The notes: generated from the letters alone by a model not told the origin. Shown: positions 18,588-27,112, numbered from the stretch's first letter. The stretch is DNA of 64,000 bases from CAVQBJ01 sp963819075 (GCA_963819075.1 CAWFUP010000008.1:124001-188000), one strand, 5' to 3'. Numbers and translations are program-made.

Positions 18588-19580
18588 CTAGGCCGCCAGG
18601 ACCGGATCGTCGCGCAGGGCGCGCCCGGTGAGCGCCAGGAAGACGTCATCGAGCGTCGGGCGGCGCACCTCGATCCCGGCCAGCGCGACCCCCACCCGCT
18701 CGAGCTCGCCGAACAGCTCCGGCAGCATCGCGCCGGCGTCGGGCACGCGGAAGTCGATGAGCTCGGCCTCGACCCGGACGAGCACCGCGTGGCTCGCCGC
18801 CTCGAAGACGGCGCGGGCCGCGAGCAAGGCGCCCGGCTCGGCGAGCTGCAGCGACACGACGTCTCCGGAGACGCGCCGCTTGAGCGCGTCCGGCGTGCCG
18901 TGGGCCACGATCTCGCCGTGATCGATGATGAACACGCGGTCGCAGAGCGCGTCGGCCTCTTCGAGGTAGTGCGTCGTCAGGAACACCGTCACGCCGCGCT
19001 CCTCGCGCAGGCGACGGATGTGCAGCCACAGATTCGCGCGCGCCTGCGGATCGAGGCCGGTCGTCGGCTCGTCGAGGAACAGCAACGCCGGCTCGTTGAC
19101 GAGCCCGAGGGCGATGTCGAGCCGGCGGCGCTGTCCGCCCGACAGCGTCTTGGTCTCGCGCTCCCACGTTCCCGCCAGCTCGACCTCTGCGATGAGCGCC
19201 CGGCCGCGCCTGCGGGCCTCGTCTCTCGGGACGCCGTAGAGCCCGGCGTGGTCGAGCAGCTCCTCCCCCACCCGCGCCTCGGGCGTCGTGCAGCCGCCCT
19301 GGGGGACATAGCCGATCGAGCGCCGCACGGCGACCGGATCGCGGCGCAGATCGTGCCCGGCCACGCGCGCCTCGCCCGCGGTGGGGGTCAGCAGCGTCGT
19401 GAGCATCCGCTGGGTCGTCGTCTTCCCGGCGCCGTTCGGCCCGAGGAAGCCCACGATCTCGCCGGCGGCGACGTCGAGGTCCACGCCTCGCACCGCTTCG
19501 ACGGTCGCACCGCGCGTGTGGAAGTGCCGGGCCAGCCCACGAGCCGAGATGACGGTGTCGTCATGCTCAACTTTGAACAT
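18588..19580 (-). CDS. ABC exporter ATPase, DrrA-like
   Basis: 330 residues. Walker A GPNGAGKTT, Q-loop region YVPQGG, signature LSGGQRRRLDIALGL, Walker B LLFLDEPTTGLDP and the switch His in TTHYLEEAD are all intact. The C-terminal extension with RPTLDDVFLALTG is typical of daunorubicin-resistance type ATPases. The ATG at 19580 has no ribosome-binding site; the predicted transcription start falls on this codon, so the mRNA is probably leaderless. First gene of an apparent ATPase-permease-NfeD-slipin operon opposed to a PadR repressor gene. Confidence 0.92.
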   Translation of the reverse strand: MFKVEHDDTVISARGLARHFHTRGATVEAVRGVDLDVAAGEIVGFLGPNGAGKTTTQRMLTTLLTPTAGEARVAGHDLRRDPVAVRRSIGYVPQGGCTTPEARVGEELLDHAGLYGVPRDEARRRGRALIAEVELAGTWERETKTLSGGQRRRLDIALGLVNEPALLFLDEPTTGLDPQARANLWLHIRRLREERGVTVFLTTHYLEEADALCDRVFIIDHGEIVAHGTPDALKRRVSGDVVSLQLAEPGALLAARAVFEAASHAVLVRVEAELIDFRVPDAGAMLPELFGELERVGVALAGIEVRRPTLDDVFLALTGRALRDDPVLAA

Positions 19581-19615
19581 ATTGCTATTCAAGCTTGAAT
19601 AGTCATTCTTGTCAA
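19580..19615 (-). promoter_or_regulatory. Leaderless-type promoter of the ABC exporter operon
   Basis: On the minus strand a consensus -35 TTGACA (19615-19610) is followed, after 17 bases, by TTGAAT (19592-19587). A start seven bases downstream would be the A of the ATG at 19580. Confidence 0.6.
19585..19602. promoter_or_regulatory. 18-bp perfect palindromic operator between ABC ATPase and PadR genes
   Basis: CTATTCAAGCTTGAATAG is a perfect palindrome. It covers the -10 and spacer of the exporter promoter and the likely -35 of the padR promoter, so a bound dimer could block both directions. PadR regulators commonly bind such sites in divergent spacers. Confidence 0.65.
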
Positions 19616-19629
19616 CTAGACTATCCGGG

Positions 19630-20247
19630 ATGTCTGCGAACCGCCTGCTCGTGCTCGGCATCGTGCGCATCTTCCAGCCCGTGCACGGCTATCTCGTGCG
19701 CGGCGAGCTGCTCACCTGGCACGCCGAGCAGTGGGCCAACCTCAACCCCGGGTCGGTGTATAACGCCCTGCGAACGCTCACCAGCGACGGCTTCCTCGAG
19801 GAGGCCGGCACCGAGACGCACGGTGGCCGGCCGGCGCGCACGACCTACCGTCTGACCGACGCCGGCGAGACGGAGTTCCTCGCGCTCCTGCGCGAGGCGC
19901 TGTGGAACGTCGATCCGTTCGCGCCGGCGGAGCTGCTCGCGGCCTGGAGCTTCGCGTGGAACCTTCCGCGCGAGGAGGTGGTGGCGGCACTCGAGCACCG
20001 GGTCGAGAAGATCGTGGCCGAGCGCGAGGTCAACCGGCGGATGGCCGACGACTTCCGCACCGACCCCGTCAAGACGTCGCAGGTGGCCGAGCACGTGCGA
20101 CTCGTGCAGGCACGGCTCGACGGGGAGGCCGCGTGGGCCCGGGGGCTGCTCAGGCGTCTGCGGGCCGGCGAGTACTGGTTCAGCGGCGAGACCAATCCGC
20201 CGTTGGAGGAGCTCGCCGCGGCGGGGGAGCCGGGCGCCGCGGGGTAG
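19630..20247 (+). CDS. PadR-family transcriptional repressor
   Basis: 205 residues. The winged-helix domain is typical of PadR: RLLVLGIVRIFQPVHGYLV, LNPGSVYNALRTLTSDGFL and a wing GGRPARTTYRLTDAG. A helical C-terminal dimerisation domain follows (about residues 90-180). I chose the ATG at 19630; a TTG at 19609 is in frame but lies inside the promoter region. It is divergent from the DrrAB-like exporter, a common arrangement in which PadR senses an exported compound. TAGACT at 19617 is a possible -10, which would also leave a very short leader. Confidence 0.88.
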   Translation: MSANRLLVLGIVRIFQPVHGYLVRGELLTWHAEQWANLNPGSVYNALRTLTSDGFLEEAGTETHGGRPARTTYRLTDAGETEFLALLREALWNVDPFAPAELLAAWSFAWNLPREEVVAALEHRVEKIVAEREVNRRMADDFRTDPVKTSQVAEHVRLVQARLDGEAAWARGLLRRLRAGEYWFSGETNPPLEELAAAGEPGAAG

Positions 20248-20368
20248 GGTGCGCGACGAGCTCGCGCACCGGTTCCGTGGCCCCCGTCCACAGCTCCGCC
20301 CCGTAGACTCACGCCCGACCGGCGCACGTGCCGAACACCAGCCAGCCTCCGCCGAGAGGAGCGACGAC

Positions 20369-20824
20369 ATGACGACTCAGACCGACTTCACCGACGAGCA
20401 GTGGCACAACGTCCTCGAGGCCCCGACGAGCGCAGGGTTGATCGTCATCACCGCCGAGCGCGGCGGAACGTTTCGCGAGACCTACTCGATGGCGAAGGCC
20501 TACGCCGATGCGCGTAAGCAGCACGGCTCGAGTGAGCTGCTCGACGCCGTGGTCGCTCACAAGCCCGAGACCGACCATACGCACTATCGCTCCCCCGAGG
20601 AGCTCAAGCAGGGCGGACTGGGTCACATCCGCGACGCGATCGCCGCGCTCGAGCAGAAGGCGACTCCGGCCGAAGTCGACGAATACCGCGCGTTCGTGAT
20701 CAACCTCGCGACGACGGTGGCCGAGGCGCACAAGGAGCACGGGAACACCGCGGCGATCGGCGCCTCCGAACAGGCGGCGATCGACGACATCAGCGGGGCG
20801 CTCGCCGCGCCGGCCGCCTCGTAG
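20369..20824 (+). CDS. Conserved hypothetical protein
   Basis: 151 residues with a good start: AGAGGAG is eight bases before the ATG. Acidic, soluble and mostly helical, with no signal or membrane segment. The text (EQWHNVLEAPTSAGLIVITA, then GGTFRETYSMAKAYADARKQ) shows a well-formed globular protein, but I cannot name a family. It stands alone between PadR and the convergent P450 gene, with no operon partner. Confidence 0.7.
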   Translation: MTTQTDFTDEQWHNVLEAPTSAGLIVITAERGGTFRETYSMAKAYADARKQHGSSELLDAVVAHKPETDHTHYRSPEELKQGGLGHIRDAIAALEQKATPAEVDEYRAFVINLATTVAEAHKEHGNTAAIGASEQAAIDDISGALAAPAAS

Positions 20825-20868
20825 CGGACCGGCCCGAGCGACGCTCCGGCCGCGCCCGTCGCGCGGCG

Positions 20869-22236
20869 TCAGGCGGCGGCGGCCACCGCCGGCCGGCTGT
20901 CCTCGTTCGCGCTCGACCGCCGGCGCACAATCACCGCCCCGCCATCGGCGGGAGCGAAGGCGACGCCGCGGTAGTGCCAGCGCTCGCTGCGGGCGTTCGT
21001 CGGCGCGAGCTCGAGCCGCTGGAGCATCGTGCGCAGCACGACGTCCATCTCCAGGTTCGCGAACGCCGCGCCGATGCAACGACGAATCCCGCCGCCGAAG
21101 GGAACCCAGCTGTACGTGTCGGGCTTGGCCTCGAGGAAGCGGTCGGGATCGAAGCGCAGCGGCTGCGGAAACACGCGGCCGTCGGTGTGCGTGAGCACCA
21201 TCGACACTCCGATCGTGACTCCCGGCGGGATGACGTAGCCCCCGAGCTCGAACGGCTTCATCACGAAGCGCCCGGCGAACGGAATGACCGGCCGCACACG
21301 CTGAACCTCCTTGATCGTCGCGTCGCGGAGCGCCCCGCCGCCCTCGTCGACCTCGTCGACGAGCCGCTCCCACACCGCGGGATGGCGCCGCAGACGCTCG
21401 ACGGCCCAGCTGAGCGTCGTCGCCGTCGTCTCGTGCCCGGCCGCCAGCAACGTCAGCAGCTGGTCGGAGATCTCGGCGAAGGTCATCGGGGCGCCGTCCT
21501 CGTGTCGCGCCTGGACGAGCAGCGCGAGGACATCCGTGCGCTCGGCCAGGTCGGGATCGCGACGAGCGCGGTCGATCAGGTCGCCGACGATGTGGTCGAA
21601 CTCGCGCCGCATCCGTACGAAGCGTCCCCACGGGCTGCGCCGACCGAGGTCGTGGTGCAGGAACGTCAACATCGCGAGCCGCGAGCCGAGCGTCACGAAG
21701 CGGGGCATCAGGTCACGCAGGGTGTCGAGCGTGTCCCCCTCCGCCCCGAACACGGCGCGGAGGATCACGTTCAGGGTGATCCGCATCATCGGCTCAGTCG
21801 TGCGCAGCTCGACGCCTTCGGGCCAGCCATCGATCTCGCGGGCGGCCTCGTCGGCGATGATCGCCTCATAGCCTGCCATCCGCTGCCCGTGGAAGGGCGG
21901 CAGCAGGAGCTTGCGCTGACTGAGGTGGCGGTCCTCGTCGATGCCGAGCAGCGAATTCGGTCCGAGAATTCGCCGTAACGGGCTGCGGTCGCCGGCGTGC
22001 AGCACCGTCTGATCGGCGGTGAACACGCGTCGGATGAGCTCCGGATCGCTGACGACGACGATCGTCCCGATCCCGATCGCATGTGCCGTGAACATCGACC
22101 CGAAGCGCTTACGTTGGCGCTCGAGCCCGCGCTTGTGCGCGAAGATCGACGTGAGGGTCTGCACGAGCTTCGGCGAACGCGCACCGGGCGGCAGGCCCGG
22201 GATGGGCGCCGCGATCGCCTGCTCTGCTGACGCCAT
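20869..22236 (-). CDS. Cytochrome P450
   Basis: 455 residues; start at the ATG 22236, six bases after GGAG. P450 landmarks are complete: the I-helix AGHETTATT oxygen-activation motif, the K-helix Glu/Arg pair in KEVQRVRP, a PERF-like RFDPDRF, and the heme loop FGGGIRRCIG with proximal ligand C387. It is a soluble class I type enzyme that would need ferredoxin and reductase partners, none of which is nearby. A TetR gene is divergent, with two palindromes between them, suggesting substrate-induced expression. The substrate is unknown. Confidence 0.93.
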   Translation of the reverse strand: MASAEQAIAAPIPGLPPGARSPKLVQTLTSIFAHKRGLERQRKRFGSMFTAHAIGIGTIVVVSDPELIRRVFTADQTVLHAGDRSPLRRILGPNSLLGIDEDRHLSQRKLLLPPFHGQRMAGYEAIIADEAAREIDGWPEGVELRTTEPMMRITLNVILRAVFGAEGDTLDTLRDLMPRFVTLGSRLAMLTFLHHDLGRRSPWGRFVRMRREFDHIVGDLIDRARRDPDLAERTDVLALLVQARHEDGAPMTFAEISDQLLTLLAAGHETTATTLSWAVERLRRHPAVWERLVDEVDEGGGALRDATIKEVQRVRPVIPFAGRFVMKPFELGGYVIPPGVTIGVSMVLTHTDGRVFPQPLRFDPDRFLEAKPDTYSWVPFGGGIRRCIGAAFANLEMDVVLRTMLQRLELAPTNARSERWHYRGVAFAPADGGAVIVRRRSSANEDSRPAVAAAA

Positions 22237-22267
22237 CGAATCTCCAATCGCTCGGCCGGGCCGTCGC

Positions 22268-22285
22268 GGGTACACTGACGTACCC
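22268..22285. promoter_or_regulatory. Palindromic operator 1 between P450 and TetR genes
   Basis: GGGTAC, six bases, GTACCC: perfect 6-bp arms. A near copy lies 28 bases downstream. Confidence 0.6.
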
Positions 22286-22296
22286 AGTTCAGAGAG

Positions 22297-22312
22297 GGTA
22301 CATTAGCGTACC
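22297..22312. promoter_or_regulatory. Palindromic operator 2 between P450 and TetR genes
   Basis: GGTAC, six bases, GTACC, matching operator 1 in both arms with the same gap. Two equal sites in one divergent spacer fit cooperative TetR binding. Confidence 0.6.
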
Positions 22313-22362
22313 GGCGAGCGCTGGGGCGGCCGGCCCCGGGCGCACGCTCCGCGACCATTGTC

Positions 22363-23067
22363 ATGGCTACATTCCCCACAGTGTCGACCGAGCGAGTCAC
22401 CGCGCTTGACCTCCCGTCACCGCACTCGACAGCTGTCGAGCGTTGGCCGGCCTTTCCCAGTCCCGGAGGACCCGGGTTCCTGCGCGCGGACGATCCACGC
22501 AGCCGGCTGCTTACGGCGATGGCCATCGCCGTCTCGGACAGCGGCTACGAGGGCACCACGGTCGCCGATGTCGTCGGCATCGCGCACGCATCGCGCCGCA
22601 CGTTCTACCGCCACTTCGAGGACCGGGCGGAATGCTTTCTCGCGCTCGGCGAGGATCTGACCGAATACGCGCTCGAGCTCGTGGCCGCGGCGAGCGGGTC
22701 GCGCCGGCTCGGCTGGCGCGAGCGCATCGACGCTGCGCTCGACGCCTACCTGCAGACGTGCGCGGCCACGCCGGGCCTCACACGCGCGTATCTGCTCGAG
22801 TTGCCCGGGATGGGCGACCGCGGTCTCGCACACCGGCGCAGCGCGATGCGCCGCTGGGCCGCTGCGCTGTGCGAGCTCGTCGACGATTGCCGGCACGAGC
22901 AGCCAAGACTGAATCCGATGTCGTCGGAGACCGCGATGACGATCGTCGGGGGCATCTGGGAGCTGTCGCTGCTCGCCGCCGAGGAAGGCAGAGCGCACGC
23001 GGTGAGGGAGATCCGCGAGGTCGCGTCGCGGCTGATCGCCGACGCTCTGACCGCACCGCGCGACTGA
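22363..23067 (+). CDS. TetR/AcrR-family transcriptional regulator
   Basis: 234 residues. After a 45-residue extension comes the TetR helix-turn-helix: LTAMAIAVSDSGYEGTTVAD, then VGIAHASRRTFYRHFEDRAE. The remaining helices form the variable ligand-binding domain. Divergent from the P450 gene with two palindromic sites in between, so it most likely represses the P450 and itself. Confidence 0.88.
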   Translation: MATFPTVSTERVTALDLPSPHSTAVERWPAFPSPGGPGFLRADDPRSRLLTAMAIAVSDSGYEGTTVADVVGIAHASRRTFYRHFEDRAECFLALGEDLTEYALELVAAASGSRRLGWRERIDAALDAYLQTCAATPGLTRAYLLELPGMGDRGLAHRRSAMRRWAAALCELVDDCRHEQPRLNPMSSETAMTIVGGIWELSLLAAEEGRAHAVREIREVASRLIADALTAPRD

Positions 23068-23074
23068 CGCGCCG

Positions 23075-23449
23075 TCAGACCTCGGCCTCGACGAGCATGC
23101 GGATCGCGTCGAGCGTCGCCGACACGTCGCTCTCGTGCTCGGTCCCGCGGGTGGTCTCCAGGAAGAGGGTCAGGCGGGACCCGTCGTCGTCGGGGTCGAC
23201 CTTCATCCAACCCCGGTAGCCGCTCGCCGCGCTCCACTCGATGCGCCGCTCGGCCGCATCGGCCGAGAACGACGCCTGCCCGTGCTGCTCGTGACCGCCG
23301 TAGCGGGCGTCGACCTCGACGCTCCCGTCGCCCGCCGGGCGCGCGGCCGTCATCTGCGGCACGAACCTCGGCAGGTTCGAGACGTCAGCGATCGCCGCGA
23401 AGACCGCATCCGGCGGCGCGGCGACGTGCTCGGTGTGCTCATGTTGCAT
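23075..23449 (-). CDS. SRPBCC/polyketide-cyclase-like lipid-binding protein
   Basis: 124 residues; GAGGAG lies upstream of the ATG. START/SRPBCC fold signs are the N-terminal strand EHVAAPPDAVFAAIADVSNL, the mid-domain RRIEWSAASGYRGWMKVDP and a long C-terminal helix. Such proteins form a cavity for small hydrophobic ligands; no catalytic role can be assigned. It is convergent with the TetR gene, seven bases apart. Confidence 0.75.
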   Translation of the reverse strand: MQHEHTEHVAAPPDAVFAAIADVSNLPRFVPQMTAARPAGDGSVEVDARYGGHEQHGQASFSADAAERRIEWSAASGYRGWMKVDPDDDGSRLTLFLETTRGTEHESDVSATLDAIRMLVEAEV

Positions 23450-23515
23450 CTCGGCTCCTCTGTCGTGGGCTGCGCTCGGTGCGGCAGCCTACCGGCACGG
23501 GCGCAGCCCGCGCAG

Positions 23516-23914
23516 CTAGGAGCAGTTGAGTGGGAAGTCGGTGCCGCCCAGGTGGAACGAGCTGCGGCCGCGCGACATCGTGAACTGCTCGTCGCGCCCG
23601 ACGATCGAGAGCGTCCAGCCGCGCCAGCTGCGGAGCTTCAGATACGGCGTCCCACCGCCGCTCGGCGTCGGGCGGCGGCAGCCGTACAGCTCGTTCGTGT
23701 GCGTCCCGCTCGCGTTCTCCCACTTGTAGAACGACAGCGCCACGCGGCAAGCCCGGGCGGTCGCGACGTTGTGCAGCCCCCAGATCTCCACGCCGGTCAC
23801 GACGGGCTTCTGGCACTCGTGGTAGGCGATCGCCGCCGGTGCACGAGCGGGCGCCACGGCGGCTACGGCGACAGCCAACGCCGCGGCGGCGAGAGCGATG
23901 CGCGCACGAGCCAT
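23516..23914 (-). CDS. Small secreted hypothetical protein
   Basis: 132 residues from an ATG at 23914 (a GTG at 23923 is possible). A clear signal peptide (MARARIALAAAALAVAVAAV) is followed by a roughly 100-residue extracellular domain with four cysteines (CQK, ACR, GCRR, final NCS), probably disulfide-linked. I do not recognise the family. It is immediately downstream of, and may share transcription with, the enoyl-CoA hydratase gene only if read the other way; on its own strand the hydratase gene lies further left. Confidence 0.55.
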   Translation of the reverse strand: MARARIALAAAALAVAVAAVAPARAPAAIAYHECQKPVVTGVEIWGLHNVATARACRVALSFYKWENASGTHTNELYGCRRPTPSGGGTPYLKLRSWRGWTLSIVGRDEQFTMSRGRSSFHLGGTDFPLNCS

Positions 23915-23930
23915 CACGGCCACCGTAGCA

Positions 23931-24776
23931 TCAGGGCGGCGGGCGGCGTCCGGTGAGCATCGCCTCGACCGCCTCGCGGTGCGCCGCGGTGGTGAAGCAC
24001 ATCGGCTCGGCGAACTCCTCCATCGTGATCGCCTGCTCCCAGGTGAGGTCGGTGCACTGGCGGAGCAGCGGCTTGGTCATGGCGATGAAGTGATCGGGCA
24101 GCGAGACGATCTGCTCACACCAGGCGGTCGCGGCACCGAGCAAGCCGTCGTGGCCGTGCATCTCGTTGGCCAGGCCGGCACGATGCGCCTGCTCGCCGGT
24201 CAGCTCGCCGCCCCCGGCGAATAGCGCGAACGCGCCCTGGTAGCCGAGGCGGCGCGTGAGCAGCCATCCGCTGCCGACCTCCGGGACGAGGCCGATGCGG
24301 CCGAACGCCGGAACGATGCGCGCGCGCTCGGACACGAGGATGATGTCGCAAGCCAGCGCGAAGGCGAGGCCGACGCCGGCCGCCGGTCCGCCGATCGCCG
24401 CTACGAACGCCTTGTCCGAGCGGGTGATGATCCGTGCGATCGCGCCGAATTGGCCGCGGATCCACCGCCACACATCCGTCGCGCCGCCCGGACCGGCGTC
24501 GATCATCGGATGGGCGATGTCGACCATCAGCCGCAGATCGCCTCCGGCGCAGAAGGCGGGGTCGCGGCCGGTGATGACGATCGCCCGCACCGTCGCGTCG
24601 GCCGCCAGCTCAGCCAGCGCGGCGTGCAGTTGCAGCGTGAGCCGTCCGCTCAGGGCGTTCAGCGACGCGGGATCGTCGAGCGTCACGATGGCGTGCGCAT
24701 CGTGACGCTCCACCGCAACGAGCGCTGGACCCCCGTCCAGCCCGGCCAGGACCGATTCGTAGTCGAGAGCGGTCAT
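23931..24776 (-). CDS. Enoyl-CoA hydratase/isomerase family protein
   Basis: 281 residues from the ATG at 24776. The crotonase fold is visible: VTLDDPASLNALSGRLTLQL, the oxyanion-hole strand AIVITGRDPAFCAGGDLRLM, and AAIGGPAAGVGLAFALACD, followed by SERARIVPAFGRIGLVPEVG, where the acidic residue normally assists hydration. The enzyme would hydrate or isomerise an acyl-CoA in fatty-acid or branched-chain breakdown. Divergent from a TetR regulator gene, which probably controls it. Confidence 0.87.
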   Translation of the reverse strand: MTALDYESVLAGLDGGPALVAVERHDAHAIVTLDDPASLNALSGRLTLQLHAALAELAADATVRAIVITGRDPAFCAGGDLRLMVDIAHPMIDAGPGGATDVWRWIRGQFGAIARIITRSDKAFVAAIGGPAAGVGLAFALACDIILVSERARIVPAFGRIGLVPEVGSGWLLTRRLGYQGAFALFAGGGELTGEQAHRAGLANEMHGHDGLLGAATAWCEQIVSLPDHFIAMTKPLLRQCTDLTWEQAITMEEFAEPMCFTTAAHREAVEAMLTGRRPPP

Positions 24777-24828
24777 GCCTGCGCGCCTCCCCTCCTCCGC
24801 CGGCGCGGAGTCTCGGTGACTTTGGAAT

Positions 24829-24848
24829 AAGGTCTCTAGAAGGTATCC
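24829..24848. promoter_or_regulatory. Direct repeat in the hydratase/TetR spacer
   Basis: AAGGTCTC (24829) and AAGGTATC (24840) are 11 bases apart, just before the TetR start; together with the partly symmetric TAGAAGGTATCCTCTA they may form the TetR site. Weak evidence. Confidence 0.3.
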
Positions 24849-24851
24849 TCT

Positions 24852-25502
24852 ATGGCGATGGCTCGCAAGCGGTTCACCGCGGACGGGATCCTCGACGCAG
24901 CAAGAACGGTCGTCGCGCAGGGCGGAGCGCGCGCGCTCACCGTCGAGGCGGTCGCCCGAGCGAGCGCGGCGCCGGTCGGCTCGATCTATCACCGCTTCGC
25001 CTCGGTCGATGAGCTGATCGCGCGCCTGTGGCTGCGCGCCGCGCGGGCGTCGCAGCAGGCCGCGCTCGGCGCAGCCGGCGCGGCAGGCGACGCGCCGACC
25101 GCGGTGTGCGTCGCCGTTGCCCTGGCGGTCTACGACCACTGCCTATGCGAGCCGGCCGATGTCGTGCTGCTGAGCTCCTTCCGGCTCGCCGATCTGCGGC
25201 GCCTCGACCTCGATCCGGGCCTGGCCGACGAGCTGCGGCGGGTCAACGAGCCGATCGACCGCCTCACCGAGCGCCTCGCCCGCTCGGTCTTCGGCCGCGC
25301 CGACCGCGAGGCGCGCGACCTGCTCCTGCTCGCCTGCGTCGATCTGCCCTACGGCGCGGCGTCGCGCCACGTGCACGACGGCGTGCGGGCGCCGAGCCGA
25401 CGTCGCGAGCGCCTCGCGGTCGCCGTCACCGCTGCGCTCGAGGAAGCGGACGCGAGCCGCGGCGCCGCTGGCGCAGGCGCGGCACGGACGGCGTCGGCAT
25501 GA
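24852..25502 (+). CDS. TetR-family transcriptional regulator
   Basis: 216 residues (ATG 24858 is an alternative). A typical TetR DNA-binding region is present: RFTADGILDAARTVVAQGGA, LTVEAVARASAAPVGSIYHR and FASVDELIARLW. The C-terminal part is helical and ligand-specific. It is divergent from the enoyl-CoA hydratase gene and overlaps the following methyltransferase gene (ATGA), so it is co-transcribed with that gene and likely autoregulated. Confidence 0.85.
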   Translation: MAMARKRFTADGILDAARTVVAQGGARALTVEAVARASAAPVGSIYHRFASVDELIARLWLRAARASQQAALGAAGAAGDAPTAVCVAVALAVYDHCLCEPADVVLLSSFRLADLRRLDLDPGLADELRRVNEPIDRLTERLARSVFGRADREARDLLLLACVDLPYGAASRHVHDGVRAPSRRRERLAVAVTAALEEADASRGAAGAGAARTASA

Positions 25503-26272
25503 GCGCGCCCGCCTGCGGCGCGCGCTACGACCGCATCGGCGCCGGGTACGCACGCACACGCCGCGAAGATCCGGCGATCGCCGCTCGCCTGGACGCCGCG
25601 CTCGGCGACGCGCACACCGTGCTCAACGTCGGCGCCGGCGCCGGCTCCTACGAGCCGCGAGACCGACACGTGATCGCCATCGAGCCGAGCGATGTGATGG
25701 CGGCTCAGCGATCCCCGACGCTCCCGCCGGCGATCAGGAGCTACGCGCACGACCTGCCGCTGCGCGACGCGAGCGTCGACGCCTCGCTGGCCGTGCTCAC
25801 GCTCCACCACTGGGATGGCACGCAGGCCGCCGGCCTCCGCGAGCTACGCCGGGTCACCCGTGGGCCGATCGCACTGCTGACCTTCGACGCGACGGTCAGC
25901 GAGCGCATGTGGCTGATGGCCGACTACCTGCCCGAACTGGCCGAGCTCGATCGCCGCATCTTCCCGCCGCCCGAGCGCATCGCGGGATGGCTCGACGGGG
26001 ACACCGACATCGAGACGATCCCGATCGGCCGCGACACACCCGACTGGACGCTCGGATCGTTCTGGGCGCATCCCGAGCGCGTTCTCGACCCCGTCGCGCG
26101 CCGCGCCACCTCGGGCTTCGCTCGCCTCCCCCCGAACGTGACCGCGCGTGTCGCGCGAGCCGTCGAGCGCGACCTGCGCAGCGGCGCCTGGGCGGCGCGA
26201 CATGGACACCTGCTCGAACTCGAGGCCTACGACGCCGGGATGCGCCTCATCGTCTCGCGACCGTCCGCCTGA
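25499..26272 (+). CDS. SAM-dependent methyltransferase, class I
   Basis: 257 residues, overlapping the TetR stop by 4 bp. It carries the class I methyltransferase pattern: YDRIGAGYARTRREDP at the N-terminus, motif I VLNVGAGAGSYE, the acidic ribose-binding position VIAIEPSDVM, and the post-II DASLAVLTLHHW motif. The resemblance is to the UbiE/ArsM-like group acting on small molecules. The C-terminal half has no recognisable substrate domain. Its acceptor is unknown. Confidence 0.82.
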   Translation: MSAPACGARYDRIGAGYARTRREDPAIAARLDAALGDAHTVLNVGAGAGSYEPRDRHVIAIEPSDVMAAQRSPTLPPAIRSYAHDLPLRDASVDASLAVLTLHHWDGTQAAGLRELRRVTRGPIALLTFDATVSERMWLMADYLPELAELDRRIFPPPERIAGWLDGDTDIETIPIGRDTPDWTLGSFWAHPERVLDPVARRATSGFARLPPNVTARVARAVERDLRSGAWAARHGHLLELEAYDAGMRLIVSRPSA

Positions 26273-26332
26273 GGCGTTCGGCCGCACCCCACGGCGCGCA
26301 AATCGGCCGCGTCCGGCAGCTCTCACATCCGA

Positions 26333-26362
26333 CCTTGGCAAGTGTTAGACAGCTGGCCAAGG
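26333..26362. promoter_or_regulatory. Inverted repeat upstream of the universal stress protein gene
   Basis: CCTTGGC, 16 bases, GCCAAGG, ending 81 bases before the start codon. Possible operator or hairpin; no regulator is known. Confidence 0.35.
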
Positions 26363-26443
26363 CGCGCCGCCCGCCGCACATCAGAATGGTCCCCGCTTTC
26401 GACCTAGCGACCAACTGGCTCTGCCAGAAACCGAGGGGGTCCC

Positions 26444-27112
26444 ATGCCGCAAGTGATCGTCTCCTATGACGGAACTCGTAATGACCGCGACGCGCTCGCC
26501 CTCGGCGGACTCTTCGCCAAGGCCGGAGCCGACCTCACGCTGGCCTACGTGCGGCACGCCGTCGAGAGCGATTCCGAGCGCGAGGCGGCCGAACAGCAGG
26601 AGGCCGAGCATGTGCTGGCGGTCGGCGCCGAGCTCCTCGGCAACGCCGCGGCCGGGCAGCGCGTGATCGTCAACCCCTCAACGGCGTCGGGCCTGGCCGA
26701 GCTCGCCTCCGAGCTCGGAGCCGACATCATCGCCTTCGGTTCGAGCCACAAGACCCCGCCGGGCCGCGTCAACATGCCGCACACCGCGCAGACGCTCGTG
26801 GAGCGCAGCGTCGCCTGCTCGCTCGCGCTCGCCCCGGCTGGACTGCGTCGTGAGCCGGTCGCGCACAGCATCGGCACGGTACGCGTCGCCCCCGGCGACG
26901 ACGACCCGGCGGCTGGCGCGGCAGCGGCCAGCCTCGCGCACGCGCTCGGCGCCGTCGTCACCGACGATGAGGCCGACTTCGTCGTCATCCCGTCGCGGCC
27001 CGAGGCCTCACCCGGCAAGCTGCTGCTCAGTAGCAGGGCCCTGCAGCTGGTCGAGCAGTCGAGTGGCCCGGTGCTGCTGCTCGCGCACGGCGCCGCATTG
27101 TCGTTCGGCTAG
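26444..27112 (+). CDS. Universal stress protein, two-domain
   Basis: 222 residues. It starts with the UspA strand VIVSYDGTRNDRDALALGG and continues through an Ala-rich Rossmann-like domain with IIAFGSSHKTPPGRVNMPHT; a second, shorter half ends with SSRALQLVEQSSGPVLLLAH. The typical ATP-binding GxxG-9-G(S/T) element is only partly kept. It has a clear paralog at 58512-59234 with the same opening (SYDGTEND.DALALG) and architecture. Upstream, CCTTGGC at 26333 and GCCAAGG at 26356 form an inverted repeat with a 16-base gap that may be an operator. Confidence 0.8.
   Translation: MPQVIVSYDGTRNDRDALALGGLFAKAGADLTLAYVRHAVESDSEREAAEQQEAEHVLAVGAELLGNAAAGQRVIVNPSTASGLAELASELGADIIAFGSSHKTPPGRVNMPHTAQTLVERSVACSLALAPAGLRREPVAHSIGTVRVAPGDDDPAAGAAAASLAHALGAVVTDDEADFVVIPSRPEASPGKLLLSSRALQLVEQSSGPVLLLAHGAALSFG

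Noticed and set aside
26340..26351. AAGTGTTAGACA shared (11 of 12) with the minus strand at 61963-61974 upstream of amt
   Set aside because: One 12-mer with a mismatch is expected by chance at about this frequency in 64 kb; no other shared structure.
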